A stretch of DNA of 64,000 nt from NCBI GenBank assembly GCA_000310025.1, contig FN649727.1:8867748-8931747 (forward strand). Direction: 5' to 3'. This document shows, one piece after another, positions 35,801 to 45,150 of this stretch. This DNA is from Ectocarpus siliculosus (Eukaryota; Sar; Phaeophyceae; Ectocarpales; Ectocarpaceae). The position numbers were made by a program, and so were the translations under genes. The notes beneath the pieces were generated by a model. It had not been told where the DNA came from, did no database searches, and saw only the letters and a list, made by a program, of their open reading frames with translations. How positions within the stretch are numbered: position 1 is the stretch's first letter; each line of letters opens with the position of its first letter.

Positions 35801-36736
35801 TTTTGGTGGCTGGGTCTGACGAGGATTGTGAGGAGTTGCTTGCTTCTCTCAACAAGAAATTTCCCACCAAAAACCTTGGAGAGTGTGAATGGTTTGACGG
35901 GTGTGCCATCGAGAGAGATGTAGAGGCTGGGACTCTTAGAATCTCCCAAACCGCGTACATTGACAGCATGGTGAAACGCTTTGATGTGCAATCGACCTCC
36001 CACATCCCCGCTACCCCCGGTGCCGACCTAGGACCGAAGCGAGATGATGAGAAGGGAGGGGAGTGGCCGGTGAGGGAGGCCATCGGCAGCATGATGTGGG
36101 TGTCGACGTTCTCGCGTCCAGACGTATCGTTCGCCGTGCGTGCGGTAGCGCGCCACGCCCACGCCCCGGCGAAGAGGCACTGGGACGCGATACAGAAGAT
36201 CCTCGGCTACCTAAAGCACACGAGGGACCTCGGCATCACCTACCAACGGGGATCGGGGTTAGGGCTTGCCGTGTACGTAGACGCTAGCTACGCCGACACG
36301 GAGGATAGGCGTTCGGTGTCAGGGTTGGCAGCAACGGTTGGAGGTACCGTAGTCAGCCATGGTAGCAAGACACAGAGCATCGTGTCTTTGTCTTCGACGG
36401 AAGCCGAGTACATTGCTGCCGGGGAGGGCGTCAAGGAAGCGTTGTTTGTGCGTGCTGTGCTTTCGTTTGTTGCCCCAGAGACCAGTGGTAGCAGCATCCA
36501 GGTCCTTGAGGACAACCAGGGGGCCATAGCGTTGGTGCAGAACCCTCAGCTCAGGCCGCCCAAAACACATCGACGTGAGGTTTCATTTTATCCGCGGATT
36601 GTTTAGGTCGGGGGATATTTCGGTCAAGTTCGTTCCGACAACGGAGCAACACGCGGACCTCCCAACCAAGGCCCTTAGCAGGGCCAGTCTGCAGTACCAC
36701 CGGCGCAAGTTGATGAATTTGCCGGAGAAGCTGTAG
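32811..36736 (+). pseudogene. Copia gag-pol with in-frame loss of the integrase core
   Basis: One long frame runs to 35621: capsid, two CCHC knuckles (CFRCGKKGHQVANC, CETCKGYGHDKSKC), protease (VADTGATTHMF) and the HHCC integrase head (DFHCAHGHSH). At about 34300 the sequence jumps from NKTSTRA straight to SLPPIAEEEEE, skipping about 248 codons that in the other element hold the DDE core, without breaking the frame. After the linker and reverse transcriptase start (NHWDVKQAYTHA), the frame shifts near 35615. It resumes with YGLKQSGRQW, FVIYVDDVLVAG and RNase H (STEAEYIAAGEG), and shifts again near 36545. The stop is at 36734. It cannot integrate on its own. Confidence 0.88.
34522..34621. other. 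Assembly gap (100 N)
   Basis: Run of N in the Ala/Pro/Gly-rich linker of the copia element. The flanks match the same GC-rich region of the first element, so a repeat collapse or a hard-to-sequence tract is the likely cause. Confidence 0.95.
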
Positions 36737-36959
36737 CTGTTTTTTAGCACTTGCATTGGATTTTCTGATAAGTGCGGCCGTTGTGATCCGCTGTGATAGC
36801 GACGGTTTTTTTTCTTTGTGGTGTTAGGGTTTTTTTCGAGGGGTTTTGCCCGGACGCCGGGTTTCCCCTCCACATCTTACCATGTTGGTATTTCTGATGT
36901 ATCCAGGGGCGTTCTTGCCCCATTGATGGTTAGTCACTCGCGTGAAGAACCAGGGAGGG

Positions 36960-37213
36960 TGTTCGAGAGTCTGCGAACATTGGTGTTTACACGTGCTGTA
37001 TGATTTGGTGTCACGCAGATTGGTAAGATTGCCGTTTGGTAGGGGGCACCGTGATGTGTCACGTGGCCCCTCCTTGCTGTTGGAGCGTTGGAGCTGCTCT
37101 GTGTGGAGCACTCCCTCTTTCGTCCGTGTGAAGGACGGTCGCCTACCTCTCGTGAAGTTAATACATCACCGAAACAGTCTCACTCGATAAATAAGTGGCG
37201 TAGGCCGCAAACA
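36960..37213 (+). repeat. 3' LTR of the second copia element
   Basis: 254 bp, starts TGTTCGAGAGTC and ends GGCCGCAAACA. It shares GTGAAGTTAATACA, CGATAA and the end with the minus strand of the first element's LTR. A partner 5' LTR is not in the window. Confidence 0.8.
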
Positions 37214-38368
37214 CTCAAACAAGGTGGTGCAGTGGTGAGAGGTGCTGCGTTGTAAGACGAGCTTGGCCAATCAGCGCCCGTTTTGTATCACCGAAATCGA
37301 TGATTGACCAAAGCCGCATGTCGCGAGGGAGGCTTCGCCTTTTCTTTGCCCTCTATCTTGCTGCTTTGTGTTAGATCATTGTGGTTATTTCATCTTTGGG
37401 TACGTGTTTGTTGTGTACCCAATACGGATGTCAGATGGACGGATAGTCGGAAGGATCAAAGAGCGGTGTCAATGTGAAGGACAGCCGCAAACGTTTTGCA
37501 GCGCATGGGAATGGGCCTATGGGAATAGTTACCGCCGCGTGTATAGATAGTCTAGAGTGTACTTGGTGCGAGCGCGCGTCCCGACGGGTGTCTCTTGAAC
37601 GGATTCAGTTGAACGGCGGAATGTGCGGGATGTACCGGCTGCAAACGACGTGCACATACAAGGAGCCTACAACCGAATTGCAATTAATATTATTTCCGTT
37701 TGCCACCCGACAATCGCAGATAGATAAGGTTACGCCATAAAAAACAATCGTACAATCGTACCATTCGCAGTGCACAACCTGAATCGCGAACAAGATTACC
37801 TGTAGTTCCTGCAATCTTTGTCGGAATAGTCTAGGCATCCAACCTTATGGCGTTTGCACAGTACTGTTCGCCGTTGCGTCAAGCCCACTTCCCCCCCCCT
37901 GCCCTTGCTCCACCGTGGTTTACCTCGAGTCCCTTACATTCCACTTCTCCGGCCTTCATCTCGCTTGTGATTCGAACCGCGGGGCGGGGAGTCTTTCAGG
38001 ACGCTAATCACATGTAACTGTCATGTGTTTTTTCGGATTCCTCCGCGTTTTCACGCCTTCCCATATGCCTCTACGCTCTCTCTCTCTCTCTTGATAGTCC
38101 GCGGTGTGCTGACGTTTGCAGCGTGCGTGCGTAACAACAAGAGATACACCGAGCAAGGTCTTGCAGGATTGCTCCGCTGAAACGTTGTTAGCAGTTGCTA
38201 CGATTGAAGTCTGTCGGACATAGCACGCCAAAAAACTCGTACTTGGGAATAGACGAGACATTGTTGTTGTTGTTGTTGTTGTTGTTGTCTTCACCGTTCC
38301 GATCTCTCTCTACCCAGTTAGTTCCTTCGTATGTCCGTACTGATCCAACACTCGACGCGGTCGATTCC
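37214..38368. other. Intergenic stretch, nothing recognised
   Basis: No gene or RNA is supported. A (TTG)n run at about 38262-38288 lies just before the membrane-protein gene and reads as poly-Leu in its frame, but no upstream in-frame ATG is present. A GGTTCGAATCA box on the minus strand near 37975 has no matching tRNA fold. Confidence 0.4.
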
Positions 38369-41300
38369 ATGGAATGCATCGAAGGATGCCAGACCTTCCT
38401 CTGGGGAGGCATAGGAGTGCCGACGATTGCCGGAGCCGGAATCTGCTCCTGTACCTGTGGAGATGAGGGATGGTGCGAGTTCAATATCCTCGGGCAAGCA
38501 TCATGTGTTCCAACTACGGCGCACGTGATATTTGGTGCCCTCGGCATAGCCATTTCCGCGGCAGGCTTGTCTCATGCAGCGTACCAGCTCAATCGCCAGG
38601 TAGGCGAGTCCGCGTCTATTCCATCATGTGACTCGTCCCTGTACAATTGCATATTCAAAGACAACTGCCCACAGCTCCGCCTTCAGTGGGAATTTGCTCT
38701 TATAGAGGGAATCCACGTGTTGTTGAAATGACGTGAAAGATTGACATTTCAGGAAGTTTTGACGTGAAGAGGTTGCGCCGCTTTTTTGGGGGCAAACTCT
38801 GACGGCGAAATTTTTGTGAGGAAGCGTCAAAATAAAATTTCACCCAAACATAAAACGACGCGAAAAGATTGACGCTTCAAACATCGCCAGACTGTGGCTC
38901 ACACACGCTTGCTCTGCTGCGGTCTGCTGTGCGCGGTCAGCAGCGAACACATTGGCCATGCCTATACTGATTGCTCCTAGCGGTCCTGCACCCACGCGTC
39001 TCGGCAGTTCTCACGGCGGCCAAGTGGCCAGACGCGCGTGTTCGGCGCGCGCGTTCGGTAGATGCGCCGTCGCGAGTGCGCACGGGCTTTCAGCAGCAAA
39101 AAGGGGCATAGGCAGGGGAGTGATTGGGGGAGTCTCGCCCTCGAAGGCAGCACATGGAGAGGAGTAAGGGAGGGTACACGGACTTTGCCAGTCAGTAGGT
39201 GCATTTCGCCCGCCCCCTCACGGGGTTCGGTGCTCTGCTGCCGCAGTGACATCGGTATATACACAGCAGTGCAGCGAGCAGCTGCCTTACTCATCAGCAA
39301 CGAACGGCAGTTTGACGCCTGGGAAGTCGCAGTTTGACGCCTGGGAAAAGTCGCCGCGGCAAAGGAGGGAAGGTCGGCGGGATGAGGCGAAGGGGTACAC
39401 CTAGTCTCCTGGGAGCCTGGGGGTGTGAGTCTTCGCTTCGGAATGTCGACCCTGGGTGGCAGCCCGAACCAACCTTGAACTCTACCTCCACCATTTTTTT
39501 TTTTCACCTCTCACGTGTCAACGGGCACACGCGGTGCGAATTTTTTCCTGTCAAAACCCTCAACCGTCACTTTATGTTGGCGTCAATCCTCAAAGGTCAA
39601 AATTCCGCGTCAATCCATAGTGGATACCCTATATTAGTCCTGAGTGTAAACTATCTGGGCTCTCTAAAGTTGCGTCGCAGGAGACTGCCAGTCGGGATAT
39701 TTTCACCGTTCGGTACATGAAGGTCGAGGCAGCCCGTACAGTTACTGCTTTCCTTTTCTTGCTTCGCGGCTCTTCTGGCTGGACATAGCCCGTCGAATTT
39801 TCTCTTCAAGTTTGACACACGTTGACCAACTGCCCATTCAACGGGGTAACGTGTACTACCAACAACACCAAAAAATACGCCGTCTTCCACTTCGTATGAA
39901 CTCCTCAGTACCTTATCCTATACTACCACAGCATCCGGCAGTCTTCGCAACAAAACTTTGCTCATTTCACGAACTTCCCGCCGTGTCACTCGTTCATGAT
40001 AATAATCAGGCCAAGTTTCACGCCCAACAAATAACGGCTTCTTCGTCGCCCATCGAGGGTTGTCGCCGGCACCTTCATATCGTAGCAACCGCTCATGCCG
40101 GCCTAAGCCTCGTCTACTTCGTCATGATACTTGTTCTAAAAGGCGACCAGCTCTGGGGGTCTGTTATTCTGCTTGCCGGTGTCACTCAGCTCACGGCTAG
40201 CATCGGTGGCGTACTGACGACACGCCTGTGGATTTACACGTAAGTTGGGAGGTTAGCGTGGGTGATTGCCACTCAAGGAGCTATCACCGCCATCTGCGGG
40301 GCTCTCAACTCTCATCGAAGTCGCATGACTACTGTAGACACGCACCCTAAAGTACCAAGAATAATCACCGGTATAGAAGAACAGTGGAGCAACGGTCGAT
40401 ATCAAACGACAGGCAAGAACACAATAATATGGAAAAATCAAATTTGCTGCGGAACGTTCCAGAACTTCGGCAGCCTTGATTACCTCGTACATTGCACAAC
40501 CGAGTGCTTCCTGCGAGCAAAAAATCTGGCGATCGAAATCCGGATGTTGCGGGCGTGCTAAGCAGTACGGTTTGGGGATGCAGGTTAAGAAAATGCTTCC
40601 CGCAGCACCGATAAAATGGAGTGCGACAAGACCTCGCTAGCCCAAAGAGAAACGGGCATTCGCATTTGAATTCTACACTGTATGAGATTCGCGGGAAAGG
40701 GTTGAATCTTCCGGCGTAAGACGCCTAAACCTTGATCCCAATGATACTGTATCATGACGGCGGGTTGTAGGCGCTTACAGGGGCTGGCTTCCCGTCGAGT
40801 TCCATTCATTGCGCATGCTGACGAGCTGTACCGTTTCTGCGCGCGGAGAGTATACAAATACCCCTTGACCTTCGTCTGTGTACAGGCCTTCCGAATGCGC
40901 CTTGGGCCCGACGCTCTCGTTGTCTCTCTCCATCTTGCCGACCGCAAATTATTCTTTTTTTTGCCAACAACTCCTGCAGAAATGACCCTCGGTTGATGCA
41001 AGAGACTCCAGAGATCCTGGCGATATCCAACATGCTGGAACGGCCGGTGGGGCAGTACACCTCTTACGGCGTGTTTTGCATCGGCGGGGTGATCGCAACG
41101 ATCCTGGCAGCAGCTAAGCGCGAGCATGCAGCCATTATTGTTGCCACAGCTGCCTTCATATGTCTATGCGTGGCCTGCAATGTGGTCATCCGAAAGTGTG
41201 GCACGTCGCTCGTACGCACTATCAACGGATCTCTGCAGAATACTTCGGCAAACCACCAGACAATTGCCGGCAGCTCATCAGCGGCAGCACAGGCAGCAGG

Positions 41301-42588
41301 ACGGGAAGAGGATGGCCATCATACGACGGCAGCAAAGAAAGAAGGAGATCCAAACCTCCTCGCGGCGAGGAAGAAAATCACGATGGCCATGTCAGTGTGC
41401 CTGACAATGGCCGTACAGACCATCTCCATGCTGTTGTTCGCCATCTTCAGCGGGTATGGCCTAGCCGCGCCCCTACTGTTTTTCGGCATCCCCATGTAAG
41501 CATGTTGTGGGCGTACTTCGAACATGTCGTCTACCTACTTGCCACGGACAGCAGAACTACCGTAAAACCCAGCGGTTGCACCTACCTGTCCTCTCCTTGA
41601 CCCTTTCCCCCGCCAATTACGCCCAAAATCCAATACGGAAGGTCGGCCCCGGTGGGCTCGAGTTGTGAGAATCGACAGCAATGATGCTGGGAAGAGAGTA
41701 CAACACATGGCATGACCACCACTCAATAATACAAGCACAATCTGTAGTTCGTGCTACCATAGCGGGGGGCGGTGACGACGGCAACACGCTAACGTTTTTA
41801 CAACAGCCGCCCTGGAAAATAACGACTTCCGCACCTTGACGCAGACTGCTAACCTTTAGTCTACGTAGTAAAAAGACCCTACGTAGCTCGGTCTAAGATT
41901 GAACTTGACACGGAACCGGGAAGCAGTAAACTGTTCTGGCCTTTTTTTCTGGTTCGGCAAAGTTCTTAATGTACCTCGAGCCCGGTCGGTGCTTAGTATT
42001 TCTCTGTATTTTCCAGACTGTTCCCCTCCCCGTCATACCCGATACCTCCTATTATCAAGCCCTGACGCCGCACTTGTTGTGGTCCTTTTCTCCCTTTTCC
42101 CGTGCCTTTTTGCTGCGTACCCGCTGTTCTGCATACCCGTTGTTATTATGTTTTACTCTTTGGTTGGCAGATGCATATCTTGCTCTGCGCATTGTTATTC
42201 TGGTTCTTGTCTTACACCGTGATCTTTCGTGTTTATTTAAGTTCCCGCAAGAGCCAGTGTTGCCTTCCAAATGGAACCTGTTGTTTGGATGTATCAATCA
42301 TTGTCAAGATTGTCCGTGAGTGAACCGTAGTTTTTTCCCCTAACTTTTCCTTCTCTTCTCTTTTCGCTCGGTAAAATCAGGGGCATGGTGCCGCTTCTCT
42401 GGTTTCTTTTCAACATCCAGCTGCACGCGGGGAGGAGCAAGCCGCGCGTACAGCGCGGGCTATCCGATACAAGCGGTTTGTCCCACTGCCCGCCTAGGTT
42501 TGGCGAAAAGCTAGTGGCCAAGTTCATCAGCCCCTTGTCGCGGAGAACTCAGGCTGTCGTCCCGACACAGACCCCTGCCTCTCCCTGA
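38369..42588 (+). CDS. Multi-pass (about seven-helix) membrane protein with Cys-rich N-terminus, four exons
   Basis: Exons are 38369-38599, 40010-40239, 40980-41495 and 42381-42588; phases 0, 2, 2 and GT-AG borders fit, giving 394 residues. The N-terminus is short and Cys-rich (CIEGCQ, GICSCTCGDEGWCEF, ASCVP), probably extracellular and disulfide-bonded. Hydrophobic segments follow: TM1 AHVIFGALGIAISAAGLSHA; TM2 AGLSLVYFVMILVL and TM3 VILLAGVTQLTASIGGVL in exon 2; TM4 GVFCIGGVIATILA, TM5 AAIIVATAAFICLCVACNVV, a polar Ser/Gln/Gly loop of about 60 residues and TM6 VCLTMAVQTISMLLFAIF in exon 3; TM7 VPLLWFLFNIQL at the exon 3-4 join. The C-terminal tail is basic. The layout resembles a G-protein-coupled-receptor-like protein, but I recognise no family motif. 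Topology is inferred by eye. Confidence 0.75.
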
Positions 42589-43380
42589 TGACATGTCTCT
42601 GAATGTCGGCGACCTCCACCACACTGGGAGGGATGGCACGCCGATAGCAGTCTTCTGCTGCTGCTGTCTGGTGAACTACGTTCTACACCCTTTGCCTGAA
42701 GGTTTTCGTCCGGGTCAAACACCTTCATTCTCCATTGACCCACCTACCATGCAGAAAGTGCACAATGCACTTGCGGCGCACAATCAAGGGAAGGTTTGAT
42801 GTCTGCCCCCGAAATGAGGCTTTTCAGCCTGGACGCGAAAGTATTCGGGAGCGTCGAGGGAGGAGGGCTTGGCCCTTGCAGTTGCAGGTGGCAAGGATGT
42901 AGGAACACGGGGTTGCAGGGGCGGTTGTGGGGAAAACATCTTGAATGAGGGGTGCCTCAGACAGCAAGACGGCGGAATTTATTTCTCGGTCGACCAGACG
43001 CAGTATTGAGCAACAATGCCGCACAGACTTTTGCGATTCTTGTTTGATTGGGATGGGGTTTTGATGGGCTTGTATTTGGATGCCCTCGCCAAAAGGGGGT
43101 GATTCCTGTTTCTGGGCGACGACAAAAATATCAGAAATGCAGACTGAATATGACGAGATTGAAGCCAAAAACAACATATCACACACAAGGTAGACGAAAC
43201 AACAATAGCAATAACAACAGGCACACGTGTCCCCGTCGGGTCAAGGTCGACTCGGGGAAGATCCAAACAAAGGTCGCGCATACACCTGTGCAAAGGCTCA
43301 CTAACAAAGATCCAAAACAGAGGCCACGAAAACAAGCAGACTGTAACTGCGCGCTACATGGTTTTCTCCTCCCGGCCTAC
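42589..43380. other. 3' flank of the membrane-protein gene
   Basis: It holds only short frames. A 68-codon frame at 42593-42799 follows the stop almost directly and is probably 3' UTR. Confidence 0.4.
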
Positions 43381-43381
43381 A

Positions 43382-43765
43382 GATTCTCTGTGAGGTTCTG
43401 TGACGGTCCGCCACAATACCCTATTTTTCTGTGAGGTTCTGTGACGGTCCGCCGCAATACCCTATTTTTCTGTGAGGTTCTGTGACGGTGCTCCACAATA
43501 CCCTATTTGTCTGTGAGGTTCTGTGACACCTCCGTACCCTACAGGGAATACCCCCGATGATCTGTGAAGATAAAATACCCTACAGAGAATATCTGTGACG
43601 GTGCTCCACAAAACCCTATTTGTCTGTGAGGTTCTGTGACGGTGCTCCACAATACCCTATTTTTCTGTGAGGTTCTGTATCACCTCGGTACCCTACAGAG
43701 ATTCTCTGTGAGGTTCTCTGTAGCACCTCTGTACCCTACAGAGATTACCCGTACCCTACAGATCC
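43382..43765. repeat. About 41-bp minisatellite with degenerate interior
   Basis: The unit begins TCTGTGAGGTTCTGTGACGG, continues through CCACAATACCCTATTT, and recurs at about 43388, 43430, 43470, 43577-43620 and 43660. Between and after them are shorter variants with GTACCCTACAGAGA. It ends about 80 bp from the last TPR exon of the NB-ARC gene. Confidence 0.8.
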
Positions 43766-43844
43766 AACCCGTGCAAAAAACGCATAATTTCGCACACTAA
43801 ATTGAATCCTACCCTATATCCAGGACAAATCCGTTGGCTCTTAC

Positions 43845-43970
43845 CTGTGCCTCCAACAACCCCGCCCGGTTGCTGAGCCTGGTTGCCAGGTCTGGGTGGT
43901 CAGGGCCCAGCGTTTTCTCTCCGACCTCAATAGCTCGAAGGTACAGAGGGTCCGCCTCGGCATACTTGCC
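43845..43970 (-). CDS. TPR exon A (42 codons)
   Basis: Exactly 126 bp between AG and GT, phase 0 at both ends. It reads GKYAEADPLYLRAIEVGEKT, then LGPDHPDLATRLSNRAGLLE. One complete tetratricopeptide unit of the kinesin-light-chain-like 42-residue type. It is close to exon B in sequence. Confidence 0.85.
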
Positions 43971-44055
43971 CTGGAAGGACAGGAGGAGGGACGAAAGAGA
44001 TGTAAACCAAGGCCTGTTACAGCATATTACCGAGGGATAAACGGCTCAACAATCA

Positions 44056-44160
44056 CGTCCCGGTTGTCGAGCGACTGGGTCATATCGGGTTTGGTCCGGA
44101 CACGCCGCCTTCTCTCTGACTGACTTTGACACGATCATAGAGGCGTTCGGCCTCGTCTTA
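44056..44160 (-). pseudogene. Decayed TPR exon A'
   Basis: The minus strand reads DEAERLYDRVKVSQRE, then a stop where PDMTQSL is expected. It aligns with relic B' (44475-44585) at an offset of about 422 bp. Confidence 0.65.
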
Positions 44161-44268
44161 TTTATTCTTTGCAAACAGCACGGGTTCGGTCAGCCAGTGG
44201 TGTACTAACAACCGAAATACTTCACAAAAAATAATAAACTCTATCCTAGGAGATTTCCAGAAAAGCAC

Positions 44269-44394
44269 CTGTGCCTGCAACAACGCGGCACGGTTGTTGA
44301 GCCTGGTTGCCAGGCTTGGGTGGTCAGGGCTCAGCGTTTCCTCTCCGATCTCAATAGCTCGAAGGCACAGAGGGTCCGCCTCAGCATACTTGCC
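44269..44394 (-). CDS. TPR exon B (42 codons)
   Basis: 126 bp, phase 0-0, AG and GT borders. It reads GKYAEADPLCLRAIEIGEET, then LSPDHPSLATRLNNRAALLQ. A Cys replaces the usual Tyr after PL. Confidence 0.85.
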
Positions 44395-44474
44395 CTGGCA
44401 AAGGAGGAAGGGGTGTGAACCAAGACTTGGTACAGCATATTGCCGAGGAACAACGCCCAACATTCTCGCCACGG

Positions 44475-44585
44475 TTGTTGAGCGACTGGGCCACATCGGG
44501 GTCGCTCCGGGCCCAGCGCCTTCTGTCGGATTGATTTGTGACACGTTCATACAGTGGTTCGGCCCGGTCGTACTTGCAACACAAA
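44475..44585 (-). pseudogene. Decayed TPR exon B'
   Basis: The minus strand reads CKYDRAEPLYERVTNQSD, then SDPDVAQSLNNRGENVG. The TPR consensus is visible but the splice borders and part of helix A are lost. Confidence 0.7.
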
Positions 44586-44681
44586 GGGGGCTCGGTCAGC
44601 CAGCCACGTACAAAAAACGAGGAGTTTCAGACAGCGATTTGAACCCTACGAAAATTCAAGAACAAGTCCTTTGGCTCTCAC

Positions 44682-44807
44682 CTGGTTCTCCAGCATCACC
44701 GCCAGGTTGTTGAGTGCTGCGGCCACCGTGGGGTGATCAGGGCCAAAAGACGTCTCGCAGATGGCGAGGGAGCGTTGGTACAGCGGCTCAGCTTCCTCAT
44801 GCTTGCC
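44682..44807 (-). CDS. TPR exon C (42 codons)
   Basis: 126 bp, phase 0-0. It reads [20 protein letters not shown], then [20 protein letters not shown]. It starts 413 bp from exon B, and B starts 424 bp from A. Confidence 0.88.
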
Positions 44808-44879
44808 CTGGAACTCGACGCCAAACCGCACAACGAATGTGGTCAACACTTGTTAATGCTGAGGACGAAACACTCTACA

Positions 44880-45150
44880 GCACCGGTTGGGCACTGAAGC
44901 ATCGTCGGGGTGTTCTTCGCCCACGGTTGAACCAAGAATTCAAACGTCCAAGTGCGTTTAGTGTCTGCTTCTTCGTGCTGGCCCTGGAATGCGAGGGAAA
45001 GGTGAGTGGAAAACACAACATGGTAGCCTAGCGTGCCCGGCTGGTTGCTGACAATCCGACGAATTCGCACAAGTAGTCAGCGACCTTCCGAACAGATGCT
45101 CAGCCTCGAGATTTATTCCCTCGACAACTGCACAGCGCGTCAAATCGAGC
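44880..45150 (-). pseudogene. Two further decayed TPR exons
   Basis: At 44880-44990 the minus strand reads GQHEEADTKR and, after a frame slip, GEEHPDDASVPNR. At about 45070-45150 it reads EGINLEAEHLFGRSLTTCAN. They fall where the 420-bp period predicts the next decayed and next intact-type module. Confidence 0.5.

Larger units (their letters stand above)
32811..37213 (+). mobile_element. Second Ty1/copia element, 5'-truncated and integrase-deleted
   Basis: From 32811 the coding sequence is a clear relative of the element at 24264-30484, with gag joined mid-domain (EVQRGLQAFHFITTA) and no 5' LTR found. A 254-bp sequence at 36960-37213, starting TGTTCG and ending GCAAACA, has the same length and clear but diverged similarity to the other element's LTR. 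It is preceded by the same CCAGGGAGGG tract, so it is the 3' LTR. Upstream DNA (32529-32810) stays in frame by chance but is not element sequence. The 100 N at 34522-34621 interrupt the linker region. Confidence 0.9.

Noticed and set aside
37900-38060. tRNA gene on the minus strand (GGTTCGAATCA box near 37975)
   Set aside because: No matching A box, acceptor stem or anticodon loop could be found at the right spacing.
42593-42799. 68-codon frame after the membrane-protein gene
   Set aside because: It lies immediately after the stop with no splice signals or similarity; more likely 3' UTR.
43382-43765. CRISPR-like array
   Set aside because: The repeats are contiguous and degenerate, without unique spacers, in a eukaryotic genome; this is a minisatellite.
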